Part shown: in pieces, positions 47,327 to 58,850 of the stretch
How positions within the stretch are numbered: position 1 is the stretch's first letter
How the letters are laid out: each line of letters starts with the position of its first letter
NCBI RefSeq assembly: GCF_003096095.1
Contig: NZ_CP015453.1
Location: 1,488,001-1,552,000, forward strand
Source: Dietzia psychralcaliphila
GTDB taxonomy: Bacteria; Actinomycetota; Actinomycetes; Mycobacteriales; Mycobacteriaceae
Length of the DNA stretch: 64,000 nucleotides
Reading direction: 5' to 3'
Made by a program: the position numbers and the translations under genes
The notes under the pieces: model-generated
What the model was told of the DNA's origin: nothing
What the model saw: only the letters and a program-made list of their open reading frames with translations
Databases searched by the model: none

Positions 47327-48139
47327 GTGGGTACCGTGCTCGACTCGATTATCGACGGGGTCCGCGAGGACGTCGCGGCCCGCGAGGCTGTCATCGACCT
47401 CACTGCGGTCAAGGAGGCGGCCCGGTCGGCGCCTGAACCGCGTGACGCACTCAAGGCACTCCGGGGCGCCGGTGTCGGCGTCATCGCCGAGGTCAAGCGC
47501 GCCAGCCCCTCCAAGGGACAACTCGCCGAGATCCCCGATCCCGCGGTGCTGGCCCGGATGTACGAGGAGGGTGGAGCCCGCATCATCTCCTGCCTGACCG
47601 AGGAGCGGCGCTTCAACGGCAGCCTGGCGGACCTGGACGCCGTCCGCCGCGCGGTCGACATCCCGGTGCTCCGCAAGGACTTCGTGGTGGGGCCGTACCA
47701 GATCCACGAGGCCCGGGCGCACGGCGCGGACCTGGTGCTGCTCATCGTGGCCGCGCTCGAGCAGGACGCGCTGGTGTCCCTGCTGGACCGCACGGAGTCG
47801 CTCGGGATGACGGCCCTGGTGGAGGTGCACACGGAAGAGGAAGCCGACCGTGCCCTGGAGGCCGGTGCCACCGTCATCGGTGTCAACGCCCGCAACCTCA
47901 AGACCCTCGAGGTCGACCGCGACGTGTTCTCCCGCATCGCTCCCGGCCTCCCGTCCGGGGTGGTGAAGATCGCCGAGTCGGGCGTCCGGGACGCATCCGA
48001 CCTCCTGGCGTACGCCAGTGTGGGTGCGGACGCGGTGCTCGTCGGCGAGGGCCTGGTGACCAAGGGTGACCCGCGCGCGGCGTGCAACGCCCTGGCCACG
48101 GCGGGTTCCCACCCGTCCTGCCCGCAGGGACCCCGCTAG
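47327..48139 (+). CDS. trpC: indole-3-glycerol-phosphate synthase
   Basis: 270 residues, single-function barrel. Catalytic Lys in [12 protein letters not shown], Glu in [11 protein letters not shown], Lys in [12 protein letters not shown], and [22 protein letters not shown] at 47327 with AGAGGGAGG upstream; the frame is open further up but has no homologous character. Confidence 0.95.
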   Translation: MGTVLDSIIDGVREDVAAREAVIDLTAVKEAARSAPEPRDALKALRGAGVGVIAEVKRASPSKGQLAEIPDPAVLARMYEEGGARIISCLTEERRFNGSLADLDAVRRAVDIPVLRKDFVVGPYQIHEARAHGADLVLLIVAALEQDALVSLLDRTESLGMTALVEVHTEEEADRALEAGATVIGVNARNLKTLEVDRDVFSRIAPGLPSGVVKIAESGVRDASDLLAYASVGADAVLVGEGLVTKGDPRAACNALATAGSHPSCPQGPR

Positions 48140-48173
48140 GCCCCCGTCGCACGCTTCCGGCAGACTGGGAGCC

Positions 48174-49502
48174 GTGAATTCTAACGAGCTGACACCGCTG
48201 CCCTCGATGGGAGACGTGCTCCGGACGACCACCGGACACGAGCCCGACCAGCGAGGCCACTGGGGCGCTTTCGGTGGGCGATACGTGCCCGAGGCGCTCA
48301 TGGCGGTCGTCGACGAAGTGGCCGACGCCTACGCCAAGGCCCGCGCCGACGACACGTATCTGGACGAGCTGGACCGTCTTCAGCGCGACTACTCGGGTCG
48401 GCCGTCGCCGCTGTACGAGGCGGGGCGTTTCGGGGCCGAGATCGGTGCCCGGGTGTTCCTCAAGCGTGAGGACCTCAATCACACCGGGTCGCACAAGATC
48501 AACAACGTGCTCGGCCAGGTCCTGTTGGCGAACCGCATGGGCAAGAAGCGCGTCATCGCCGAGACCGGTGCCGGCCAGCACGGCGTCGCCACCGCCACGG
48601 CCTGCGCGTTGCTCGGTCTGGAGTGCAAGATCTTCATGGGTGCGGTGGACGTCCGTCGCCAGGCGCTCAACGTCGCGCGGATGCGTCTGCTCGGAGCTGA
48701 GGTCGAGGCTGTGGAGGTCGGCTCCGCGACCCTCAAGGACGCCATCAACGAGGCCATGCGCGACTGGGTCTCCCGGGCGGACGACACCTATTACGCGTTC
48801 GGCACCGCCGCCGGGCCGCACCCGTTCCCCGCGATGGTCCGCGACTTCCAGCGGATCGTGGGCACCGAGGCTCGCGCCCAGATCCTGGACCGGGTCGGAC
48901 GACTGCCCGACGCGGCCGTGGCGTGCGTGGGTGGTGGGTCCAATGCGATCGGACTGTTCCATCCGTTCCTCGACGACCCGGCGGTCCGCCTCGTGGGTTG
49001 CGAGGCGGGGGGCGACGGCGTGGCGTCCGGTCGTACCGCCGCGACCGTCAACGCCGGCCGACCGGGCGTCTTCCAGGGGTCCTACGCACACCTGATGCAG
49101 GACGAGGACGGCCAGACCATCGAATCGCACTCGATCTCGGCCGGCCTGGACTACCCGGGGGTCGGGCCGGAGCACTCGTACCTGTCCGACATCGGTCGGG
49201 CCGAGTACCGCCCGGTGACCGACACCCAGGCGATGGACGCGTTCGCCCAACTGTGCCGGACCGAGGGGATCATCCCCGCGATCGAGTCCGCCCACGCGAT
49301 CGCCGGAGCCGCGCAGCTCGCCTCCGAGGGCGTCGGCCTGATCCTGGTCAACGTGTCGGGCCGGGGCGACAAGGACGTCGACACCGCCGCCCGGTGGTTC
49401 GGCCTGTTGGGCGGGGGGACCCCGCCGGAGGCCGGGGTGGATTCGAGCCGGGGCGCCGACGACGGCAAGGGCGAGTACGCGGACGGGGGAGTCGAGGCAT
49501 GA
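48174..49502 (+). CDS. trpB: tryptophan synthase beta subunit
   Basis: 442 residues. PLP-lysine in [27 protein letters not shown], phosphate loop VGGGSNAIG, and [16 protein letters not shown] at 48174 with GGGAG upstream. The C-terminus has a 30-residue Gly/Asp-rich extension. Overlaps trpA by ATGA. Confidence 0.96.
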   Translation: MNSNELTPLPSMGDVLRTTTGHEPDQRGHWGAFGGRYVPEALMAVVDEVADAYAKARADDTYLDELDRLQRDYSGRPSPLYEAGRFGAEIGARVFLKREDLNHTGSHKINNVLGQVLLANRMGKKRVIAETGAGQHGVATATACALLGLECKIFMGAVDVRRQALNVARMRLLGAEVEAVEVGSATLKDAINEAMRDWVSRADDTYYAFGTAAGPHPFPAMVRDFQRIVGTEARAQILDRVGRLPDAAVACVGGGSNAIGLFHPFLDDPAVRLVGCEAGGDGVASGRTAATVNAGRPGVFQGSYAHLMQDEDGQTIESHSISAGLDYPGVGPEHSYLSDIGRAEYRPVTDTQAMDAFAQLCRTEGIIPAIESAHAIAGAAQLASEGVGLILVNVSGRGDKDVDTAARWFGLLGGGTPPEAGVDSSRGADDGKGEYADGGVEA

Positions 49503-50290
49503 GCATTCTGAGCGAGGTGTTCGAGCGGTGCCGGGCCGAGCACCGGGCCGCCCTCATCGGGTACTACCCGGCGGGGTACCCCACGGTCGAGGGATCGATC
49601 GAGGCCGTACGGACGATGGTCGCGGGCGGCTGCGACGTCATCGAGGTGGGGATCCCGTATTCGGATCCCATGATGGACGGTCCCACCATCCAGGCGGCCG
49701 CCGACGTGGCGCTGGAGGCCGGCTTCCGGATCCGCGACACCTTCGCCGTGATCCGGGCGGTGGCCGAGGCCGGCGCGGTCCCGGTCGTCATGAGCTACTG
49801 GAACCCGATCCTGCAGTACGGCGTTGACCGGTTCGCGGCGGACCTCGCGGCCGCCGGGGGGACCGGGGTCATCACGCCGGATCTCATCCCGGACGAGGCG
49901 GAGGACTGGATCGCGGCCACCGACGCGCACGGGATCGACCGGGTGTTCCTGGTGGCGCCGTCGTCGACCAACGAGCGGCTGGCCATGACGCTGTCCCACA
50001 CCAGCGGGTTCGTCTACATCCAGGCGGTCATGGGGGTGACCGGTGCACGAGACGTGGTCTCGGACGCCCCTCGCACCCTCACCGCCCGGGTCCGTGAGCA
50101 CTCGGGTCTGGCGTGCGGCGTCGGCCTCGGGGTGCGCAACGGCGACCAGGCGGCGGAGATCGCCTCCTACGCGGACGGCGTGATCGTGGGTTCCGCGCTC
50201 ATCACCGCGGCCACCGAGGGCGGCGAGGCGCTGGCCCGTCTGACCGCCGAACTCGCCGCGGGCGTGCGTCGGCCGGGGGCCGGCTCGTGA
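49499..50290 (+). CDS. trpA: tryptophan synthase alpha subunit
   Basis: 263 residues. Catalytic Glu in [17 protein letters not shown] and Asp in TPDLIPDEA, with the phosphate site GVGLGVRN and VGSALI. Starts in the trpB stop and ends in the lgt start (GTGA). Confidence 0.96.
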   Translation: MSILSEVFERCRAEHRAALIGYYPAGYPTVEGSIEAVRTMVAGGCDVIEVGIPYSDPMMDGPTIQAAADVALEAGFRIRDTFAVIRAVAEAGAVPVVMSYWNPILQYGVDRFAADLAAAGGTGVITPDLIPDEAEDWIAATDAHGIDRVFLVAPSSTNERLAMTLSHTSGFVYIQAVMGVTGARDVVSDAPRTLTARVREHSGLACGVGLGVRNGDQAAEIASYADGVIVGSALITAATEGGEALARLTAELAAGVRRPGAGS

Positions 50291-51180
50291 TCCCCAGCCC
50301 TCCGCAGGGGGTCTGGGAGATCGGACCGTTCCCGTTGCGCGCCTACGCGGTGTGGATCATCCTCGGCATCGTCGTGGCCATCTGGTGGGGCGAGAAGCGC
50401 TGGGTCGCCCGCGGTGGGCGGTCTGGAGTCGTGCTCGACACCGCACTGTGGGCCATCCCCTTCGGGCTCGTGGGTGGTCGTATCTACCACGTGGCCACCG
50501 ACTGGTACCGCTACTTCGGGGAGGGCAGGAACCCGGTCGACGCCCTGAAGATCTGGGACGGCGGTCTGGGCATCTGGGGGGCCGTCGCGCTGGGCGCCGT
50601 CGGCGCCTACATCGGCCTACGACAGCAGGGCATCCGGGCGATCGGTGCGTTCGGCGACGCGGTCGCCCCGGGCATCGTCCTGGCGCAGGGAATCGGGCGG
50701 CTGGGCAACTACTTCAACCAGGAGCTCTACGGCCGCGAGACGGATGTGCCCTGGGCTCTCGAGATCTACCAGCGCTACGACGAGACGTACGGATACTCCG
50801 AGACCATCGGTCGCTCCACCGGGCAGGTGCTCGCCACCGTCCACCCCACGTTCCTCTACGAGTTGGTGTGGAACGTCCTGGTGGCGATCGTGCTGGTGGT
50901 GATCGACCGCAGGTTCCGGCTCGGACACGGCCGACTCTTCGCGCTCTACGTGGCCCTGTACTGCTTCGGTCGATTCTGGGTGGAGCTGCTCCGTGCGGAT
51001 GCGGCGACCCAGGTGCTCGGACTGCGTATCAACACCATCGTCTCGGTCGTCGTCATGGTGGCCGCTCTGATCTACGTGTGGCGGGCCCGCCGGGGCCGCG
51101 AGGACCCGTCCGAGCTGCGTTCCCCCGAGGACCTGCCCGACGAGTCCCCGGAGGACGCACCCCCGTTGGCCGGTCGTTGA
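50287..51180 (+). CDS. lgt: prolipoprotein diacylglyceryl transferase
   Basis: 297 residues, seven membrane helices. The Lgt signature [20 protein letters not shown] is complete; [11 protein letters not shown] and [11 protein letters not shown] are also conserved. It transfers diacylglyceryl to the lipobox Cys, and so matures the two siderophore-binding lipoproteins above. The acidic tail is disordered. trpA-lgt overlap as in mycobacteria. Confidence 0.95.
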   Translation: MIPSPPQGVWEIGPFPLRAYAVWIILGIVVAIWWGEKRWVARGGRSGVVLDTALWAIPFGLVGGRIYHVATDWYRYFGEGRNPVDALKIWDGGLGIWGAVALGAVGAYIGLRQQGIRAIGAFGDAVAPGIVLAQGIGRLGNYFNQELYGRETDVPWALEIYQRYDETYGYSETIGRSTGQVLATVHPTFLYELVWNVLVAIVLVVIDRRFRLGHGRLFALYVALYCFGRFWVELLRADAATQVLGLRINTIVSVVVMVAALIYVWRARRGREDPSELRSPEDLPDESPEDAPPLAGR

Positions 51181-51213
51181 CGTCGCGTTAACCGGTGATC
51201 CCGGTAAGGGGAC

Positions 51214-51219
51214 TAGATT
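51214..51219 (+). promoter_or_regulatory. -10 element (TAGATT) for leaderless pyk
   Basis: TAGATT ends seven bases before the GTG at 51227, with no ribosome-binding site in that gap. This supports the GTG as start, and pyk having its own promoter after lgt. Confidence 0.55.
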
Positions 51220-51226
51220 GGTACGG

Positions 51227-52645
51227 GTGAACCGTCGTACCAAGATCGTCTGCACCCTGGGTCCCGCCGTCGCGTCGGAGGCCGGCATCCGTGAACTCGT
51301 CGATGCCGGGATGAACGTCGCCCGGCTCAACTTCAGTCACGGAGACCATGCCGACCACGAGGCCAACTACCGATGGGTCCGCAAGGCCTCGGACGAGTCG
51401 GGGCGCGCCGTCGGTGTGCTCGCGGACCTCCAGGGCCCCAAGATCAGGCTCGGCCGCTTCATCGAGGGCCGCCACGAATGGGCGGAGGGCGACAGTGTCG
51501 CCATCACCGTCGCGGACGTGGAGGGCACCAAGGAGCGTGTGTCCACCACCTACAAGGGGTTGGCCGACGATGCCCGTCCCGGCGACAGGCTGCTCGTGGA
51601 CGACGGCAACATCGGCCTCACCGTGCAGCGGGTCGAGGGCGAGGACGTCCACTGCGTCGTCACCGAGGGCGGCACGGTCTCCAACAACAAGGGCGTGTCC
51701 CTCCCGGGGATGAACGTCTCGGTTCCGGCACTGAGCGAGAAGGACATCGCGGACCTGCGTTTCGCGCTCGCCCTGGGAGTGGACTTCATCGCCCTGTCCT
51801 TCGTCCGATCGCCGGCGGACGTCGACCTGGTGCACGAGATCATGGACGAGGTCGGGGTGCACGTCCCGGTGATCGCCAAGCTCGAGAAGCCGGAGGCGGT
51901 CAAGAACCTCGAGTCCATCGTCCTGGCCTTCGACGCGATCATGGTGGCCCGAGGCGACCTGGGCGTGGAGCTGCCCCTGCAGGAGGTGCCGCTGGTCCAG
52001 AAGCGGGCGATCCAGATCGCACGGGAGAACGCCAAGCCGGTCATCGTGGCCACCCAGATGCTCGAGTCCATGATCACCAACTCGCGGCCCACCCGGGCGG
52101 AGGCGTCGGACGTCGCCAACGCCGTCCTCGACGGCGCCGACGCCGTCATGCTCTCGGGCGAGACCTCGGTGGGCAAGTACCCCATCGAGGCGGTGCGGAC
52201 GATGTCCTCCATCGCGCTCGCCGTCGAGGCGGACTCCACCGCGGCACCGGACCTGGTCCACATCCCGCGGACCAAGCGCGGGGTCATCTCCTACTCGGCT
52301 CGCGAGATCGGGGAGCGGCTGGGGGCCAAGGCACTCGTCGCGGTCACCTCGACCGGCGACACGGTCCGGCGTCTGGCCCGCCTGCACAGCCACCTGCCGC
52401 TCATCGCCATCACCGGGGATCCGCGGATCCGTAGCCAGCTGGCACTCACGTGGGGGACCGAGACGTTCCTGACCGATCGCATGAACGAGACGGCCGAGCT
52501 CGTCAAGGTCACCGACGAACTACTGATGCCGGTCGAGGGGTACAACGAGGACGACCTCATCGTGATCGTCGCGGGCAACGTGCCGGGAGTCGAGGGGTCG
52601 ACCAACTTCATCCTCGTGCACCGGATGGGCGAAGCAGACCACTGA
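51227..52645 (+). CDS. pyk: pyruvate kinase
   Basis: 472 residues from GTG 51227, the usual mycobacterial length. Motifs: KIVCTLGPA, DLQGPKIRLG, the Mg/PEP site VARGDLGVELPLQEVPLVQK, MLESMITNSRPTRAEASDVA and VMLSGETSVGKYP. Final step of glycolysis. A TTG at 51218 with AAGGGG upstream is the alternative start. Confidence 0.95.
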   Translation: MNRRTKIVCTLGPAVASEAGIRELVDAGMNVARLNFSHGDHADHEANYRWVRKASDESGRAVGVLADLQGPKIRLGRFIEGRHEWAEGDSVAITVADVEGTKERVSTTYKGLADDARPGDRLLVDDGNIGLTVQRVEGEDVHCVVTEGGTVSNNKGVSLPGMNVSVPALSEKDIADLRFALALGVDFIALSFVRSPADVDLVHEIMDEVGVHVPVIAKLEKPEAVKNLESIVLAFDAIMVARGDLGVELPLQEVPLVQKRAIQIARENAKPVIVATQMLESMITNSRPTRAEASDVANAVLDGADAVMLSGETSVGKYPIEAVRTMSSIALAVEADSTAAPDLVHIPRTKRGVISYSAREIGERLGAKALVAVTSTGDTVRRLARLHSHLPLIAITGDPRIRSQLALTWGTETFLTDRMNETAELVKVTDELLMPVEGYNEDDLIVIVAGNVPGVEGSTNFILVHRMGEADH

Positions 52646-52668
52646 TCACCTTCGGGTAACAACCCGGT

Positions 52669-52701
52669 AGCGCCGGTGAGCACCCGCTCACCGGCGCTTT
52701 T
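52669..52701 (+). terminator. rho-independent terminator of pyk
   Basis: AGCGCCGGTGAG and CTCACCGGCGCT make a perfect 12-bp stem with a six-base loop, followed by TTTT. It lies 24 bp after the stop codon. Confidence 0.9.
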
Positions 52702-52822
52702 GTATCTAATCGTGCTTTTGACGTGACAGAGCCGAGATACTTCTGTTACCTTTTTGGAGGCCACCGGGGAAGCCGGTCGGCCCGCCGCTTCGCCAACGCA
52801 CCGAACTCCGAGGTTTCCCCTG

Positions 52823-53551
52823 ATGTCCGACGCCACTCGAATCACCTTCACCGAGCTCGCCGATCGACTTGGCGTGGACGGCTCCGGCGCGACCGCCGGC
52901 CGCCACCGTGCCGCCCGCTCCGCCAACGGAATGGGCCGCATCGTCGCCGGTGCCGTAGCCGGTGCCGCGCTCACCGGTGGCGTGGCGATGGCCGCCGCCC
53001 CCGCCGCGTCCGCCCAGTCCTCCGACATGGTCGACGTCAACCAGCTCGGCCAGATGGCCCAGGAGTTCGCGCAGGGCATCGGGCTGAACGAGGCGCAGCT
53101 GCGCGAGTACGCCATCGACCCGGCGATGTTCGGTTCGCTGGGCCTGCCCGCCGCCTCCGCCGTCGGCGGGGCCCACGCCCCGACCGTCGGTCCCATCACC
53201 TCGGGCTTCGGCCCGCGTTGGGGAACCTTCCACAACGGCACCGACTTCGGCGCCCCGATCGGTACGCCGATGTTCGCCGTCAAGTCCGGCACGGTCGTCG
53301 CGGCCGGCCCGGCCTCGGGCTACGGACTGTGGATCCGCATCCAGACCGACGACGGCTACCTGCTCGAGTACGGCCACAACGACCAGAACTACGTCTCGGT
53401 GGGCCAGCGCGTCAACGCCGGTCAGATCATCGGGACCGTGGGCAACCGCGGGTACTCGACCGGCCCGCACCTGCACTTCGGCGTACGCAACCCCGCCGGC
53501 CAGTGGATCGACCCGGTGCCGTGGCTGCGCGCCAACGGCGTCGCCGTCTGA
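52823..53551 (+). CDS. exported M23 (LytM-type) peptidase
   Basis: 242 residues from the ATG at 52823. An N-terminal arm of about 45 residues, a hydrophobic stretch and a signal-peptidase-like [10 protein letters not shown] end near residue 70, then an M23 domain: Zn ligands in HNGTDFGAP and GPHLHFGV, plus [20 protein letters not shown]. It should cut cell-wall peptides outside the membrane. The 122-bp region after the pyk terminator has a TTGACG hexamer (52718) and a GGGGAA/TTCCCC pair that could fold over the start site. Confidence 0.88.
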   Translation: MSDATRITFTELADRLGVDGSGATAGRHRAARSANGMGRIVAGAVAGAALTGGVAMAAAPAASAQSSDMVDVNQLGQMAQEFAQGIGLNEAQLREYAIDPAMFGSLGLPAASAVGGAHAPTVGPITSGFGPRWGTFHNGTDFGAPIGTPMFAVKSGTVVAAGPASGYGLWIRIQTDDGYLLEYGHNDQNYVSVGQRVNAGQIIGTVGNRGYSTGPHLHFGVRNPAGQWIDPVPWLRANGVAV

Positions 53552-53578
53552 TCGACGCCCCGCGACCGACGAGTCGCA

Positions 53579-53611
53579 GCGCCCCGTCTCCCCTCTGGGG
53601 AGGCGGGGCGC
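53579..53611 (+). terminator. hairpin terminator after M23 gene
   Basis: A 15-bp stem (GCGCCCCGTCTCCCC against GGGGAGGCGGGGCGC, one G-U pair) with a three-base loop, 27 bp downstream of the stop. Confidence 0.75.
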
Positions 53612-53651
53612 GGTGCGTTGCGGGGCCCCTGGGATCGGCTTCTCTGACACA

Positions 53652-53669
53652 GTGGACTCCAGAGTCCAC
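53652..53669. promoter_or_regulatory. 18-bp palindrome upstream of mscR
   Basis: GTGGACTC-CA-GAGTCCAC has perfect 8-bp arms and ends 21 bp before the mscR ATG. It is the most regular palindrome in the gap and a likely operator for a repressor of the formaldehyde pair; no regulator gene is adjacent. Confidence 0.6.
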
Positions 53670-53690
53670 ATCTACTTAAGGAAGCGATCC

Positions 53691-54776
53691 ATGTCGCAGA
53701 CCGTCAGGGGCGTCATAGCCCGTAGCAAGGGTGCCGAGGTCGAGCTCGTCGACGTAGTGGTCCCCGATCCGGGGCCGAACGACGTCGTGGTCCGCGTACA
53801 GGCGTGCGGCGTCTGCCACACCGACCTCGCGTACCGCGACGGCGGCATCAACGACGAGTACCCCTTCCTCCTCGGCCACGAGGCCGCGGGGATCGTCGAG
53901 ACCGTCGGTGACCGCGTGACCCATGTGGCCGAGGGCGACTTCGTGGTGCTGAACTGGCGCGCGGTGTGCGGTGAGTGTCGGGCCTGTAAGCGCGGCCAGC
54001 AGCAGTACTGCTTCGCCACCCACAACGCGTCGCAGAAGATGACCCTCACCGACGGCACGGAACTCAGCCCCGCCCTCGGGATCGGCGCGTTCATCGACAA
54101 GACCCTCGTCCACGAGGGACAGTGCACCAAGGTGGACCCGGCGGCCGACCCGGCCGTGGCGGGGCTGCTGGGCTGCGGTGTGATGGCCGGCCTCGGCGCC
54201 GCCGTCAACACCGGCAACGTCACGCGGGGTCAGTCCGTCGCCGTCATCGGCTGCGGCGGCGTCGGCATCGCCGCGGTCGTCGGCGCCCGCCTGGCCGGCG
54301 CCTCGACCATCGTCGCCGTGGACCTCGACGACACCAAGCTCGAGTGGGCCCGCGACTTCGGGGCCACCGACGTGGTCAACTCCTCCGGCACGGACCCCGT
54401 GGCCGCCATCCAGGAGCTCACGGGCGGCTTCGGCGCCGATGTCGTGATCGACGCGGTCGGCCGGCCCGAGACCTACGAGCAGGCTTTCTACGCCCGCGAC
54501 CTCGCCGGCACGGTGGTGTTGGTGGGCGTGCCCACGCCCGAGATGCGGCTGGAGATGCCGCTGCTCGACTTCTTCGGTCGCGGGGGATCGCTCAAGTCCT
54601 CCTGGTACGGCGACTGCCTGCCCGAGCGCGACTTCCCGATGCTGGTGGACCTGCACCTGCAGGGTCGGCTGCCACTCGAGAAGTTCGTCAGCGAGCGCAT
54701 CGGCCTGGACGCGGTCGAGGCCGCGTTCGGCGCCATGAAGTCCGGTTCCGTCCTCCGATCGGTGGTGACCCTGTGA
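53691..54776 (+). CDS. mscR: S-(hydroxymethyl)mycothiol / nitrosomycothiol dehydrogenase
   Basis: 361-residue Zn-dependent medium-chain dehydrogenase. Catalytic Zn ligands in [11 protein letters not shown] and LGHEAAG, the structural Zn loop [15 protein letters not shown], and the NAD fold [15 protein letters not shown]. The [18 protein letters not shown] region and [11 protein letters not shown] mark the mycothiol-dependent group (mycobacterial MscR). Oxidises formaldehyde bound to mycothiol and reduces S-nitrosomycothiol. AAGGAAG upstream. Overlaps the next gene by GTGA. Confidence 0.92.
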   Translation: MSQTVRGVIARSKGAEVELVDVVVPDPGPNDVVVRVQACGVCHTDLAYRDGGINDEYPFLLGHEAAGIVETVGDRVTHVAEGDFVVLNWRAVCGECRACKRGQQQYCFATHNASQKMTLTDGTELSPALGIGAFIDKTLVHEGQCTKVDPAADPAVAGLLGCGVMAGLGAAVNTGNVTRGQSVAVIGCGGVGIAAVVGARLAGASTIVAVDLDDTKLEWARDFGATDVVNSSGTDPVAAIQELTGGFGADVVIDAVGRPETYEQAFYARDLAGTVVLVGVPTPEMRLEMPLLDFFGRGGSLKSSWYGDCLPERDFPMLVDLHLQGRLPLEKFVSERIGLDAVEAAFGAMKSGSVLRSVVTL

Positions 54777-55432
54777 GCGAGACCTACACCAGTGCCGGCA
54801 ATGCCGGTGGCCTGCGCATCGAGAAGGTCGTGACGAGCGGTGTCTTCGCGCTCGACGGCGGCGAGTGGGAGGTGGACAACAACATCTGGATCCTCGGTGA
54901 CGATTCCGAGGTGTACATCATCGATGCCGCCCACACCGCCCGGCCGATCATCGACGCGGTGGCCGGGCGCACGGTCAAGGGCATCCTGTGTTCGCATGCC
55001 CACAACGATCACATCACCGTGGCCCCCGAGCTCGCCCGCGAACTCGACACGCGGGTCTTCGTCCACCCCGGGGACCAGATGTTGTGGGAGGAGACCCACC
55101 CGACCGTCGCCCACGAGGACCTCGAGGACGGGCAGACCTTCCAGATCGCCGGGACCGGGTTCACGGTCATGAACACCCCCGGCCACTCGCCGGGCTCGTG
55201 CGTCTTCCACGTCCCCGAGGCGGGCGTACTGTTCTCCGGCGACACCCTGTTCTCCGGAGGGCCCGGCGCCACGGGACGGTCGTACTCCGATTTCCCGACC
55301 ATCATCACCTCGATCCGGGACCGGATCCTCACGCTGCCCGCCGACACCCTGGTCCACACGGGTCACGGTGACGGCACGAAGGTGGGCGAGGAGTCCCCGC
55401 ATCTGGAGGAGTGGATCGCCCGGGGCAGCTGA
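54773..55432 (+). CDS. metallo-beta-lactamase-fold hydrolase, partner of mscR
   Basis: 219 residues, glyoxalase II-like. Metal motif SHAHNDHIT (HxHxDH form), then [19 protein letters not shown] and HTGHGDGT. Coupled to mscR by GTGA overlap as with Rv2259-Rv2260 in M. tuberculosis. Likely hydrolyses an S-acyl-mycothiol such as formylmycothiol; this is inference from pairing. Confidence 0.88.
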   Translation: MSETYTSAGNAGGLRIEKVVTSGVFALDGGEWEVDNNIWILGDDSEVYIIDAAHTARPIIDAVAGRTVKGILCSHAHNDHITVAPELARELDTRVFVHPGDQMLWEETHPTVAHEDLEDGQTFQIAGTGFTVMNTPGHSPGSCVFHVPEAGVLFSGDTLFSGGPGATGRSYSDFPTIITSIRDRILTLPADTLVHTGHGDGTKVGEESPHLEEWIARGS

Positions 55433-55449
55433 CCGGGCACGATGGGGGG

Positions 55450-58197
<2,748 letters not shown>

Positions 58198-58219
58198 CGC
58201 GCCCTTGTCGAGGGTGCCG

Positions 58220-58238
58220 CCACCGGCGACCCCGGTGG
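58220..58238 (+). terminator. small hairpin after P-type ATPase
   Basis: CCACCGG-N5-CCGGTGG, seven GC-rich pairs, 22 bp after the ATPase stop and before the SRPBCC gene. Weak without a U-tract. Confidence 0.35.
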
Positions 58239-58273
58239 GCGCGACGTGGTCAGGCAGAGGAGGAGTCACGATC

Positions 58274-58723
58274 ATGGGCAGGGTCACCGCCAGCAACACC
58301 ATCGTCATCGAGGCGCCCGTCGCGACCGTGGAGGCCGCGATCGCGGACTACGCCCAGGTCCGTCCCCGGATCCAGCCCGAGCAGTTCAGCGCGTACCGGT
58401 TGATCGAGGGAGGCCAGGGCCACGGCACCGTGGCCGCGTGGAACCTGCAGGCCACCAAGAAGCGCAGCCGGGACGTCAAGGCCACTGTGACAGTGGACGA
58501 TGCCGCCGCGCACTGGTCGCTGGTGGAGAAGGATGCCAACTCGTCCATGGCCACCACCTACACCGTCCGCGAGGCCACCGGCGGTGCGCTGGTGGAGATG
58601 ACCACCTCGTGGGACGGTGCCGGGGGAGTGGGCGGGTTCTTCGAGCGGACCTTCGCCCCGGCCGGGCTCAAGCGGATCCAGCACCAGCTGCTGTCCAACC
58701 TCAAGGCCGATGTCGAGGGGTGA
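58274..58723 (+). CDS. SRPBCC-family (polyketide cyclase/START-like) protein
   Basis: 149 residues. The START-like fold is seen in the opening ASNTIVIEAPVATVEAAIAD, repeated beta-strands and a long final helix (GLKRIQHQLLSNLKADVEG). Such proteins bind lipids or aromatic ligands; no specific role is visible. AGGAGG lies about ten bases upstream of ATG 58274. Convergent with the MFS exporter. Confidence 0.8.
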   Translation: MGRVTASNTIVIEAPVATVEAAIADYAQVRPRIQPEQFSAYRLIEGGQGHGTVAAWNLQATKKRSRDVKATVTVDDAAAHWSLVEKDANSSMATTYTVREATGGALVEMTTSWDGAGGVGGFFERTFAPAGLKRIQHQLLSNLKADVEG

Positions 58724-58770
58724 ACCCAGTGATCAGCGCCGCGGGGTGGGCCCCGTTGTCTGCGCTGCGG

Positions 58771-58838
58771 GGTCGGCCCCGCGGTCGGCCCCGCGGTCGG
58801 CCCCGAGGAGCAGGCCCCGAGGAGTAGGCCCCGAGGGG
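58771..58838. repeat. GC-rich tandem repeats between convergent genes
   Basis: Three 12-bp units of ggtcggccccgc (the third ends in a) at 58771-58806 pass into 14-bp units ccccgaggagnagg at 58801-58828 and a partial third. They fill most of the 127-bp space between the SRPBCC and MFS genes. Possibly a slippage-prone terminator region. Confidence 0.8.
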
Positions 58839-58850
58839 TGGTGTCGGCGG

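Noticed and set aside
52702-52822. c-di-AMP (ydaO-type) riboswitch ahead of the cell-wall peptidase
   Set aside because: Such riboswitches often precede actinobacterial wall hydrolases, and CCGAACTCCGA is slightly similar, but the leader is too short and lacks the GGGTGAATC block.
58771-58838. CRISPR-like array
   Set aside because: Units are 12-14 bp and directly adjacent, with no spacers and no cas genes.
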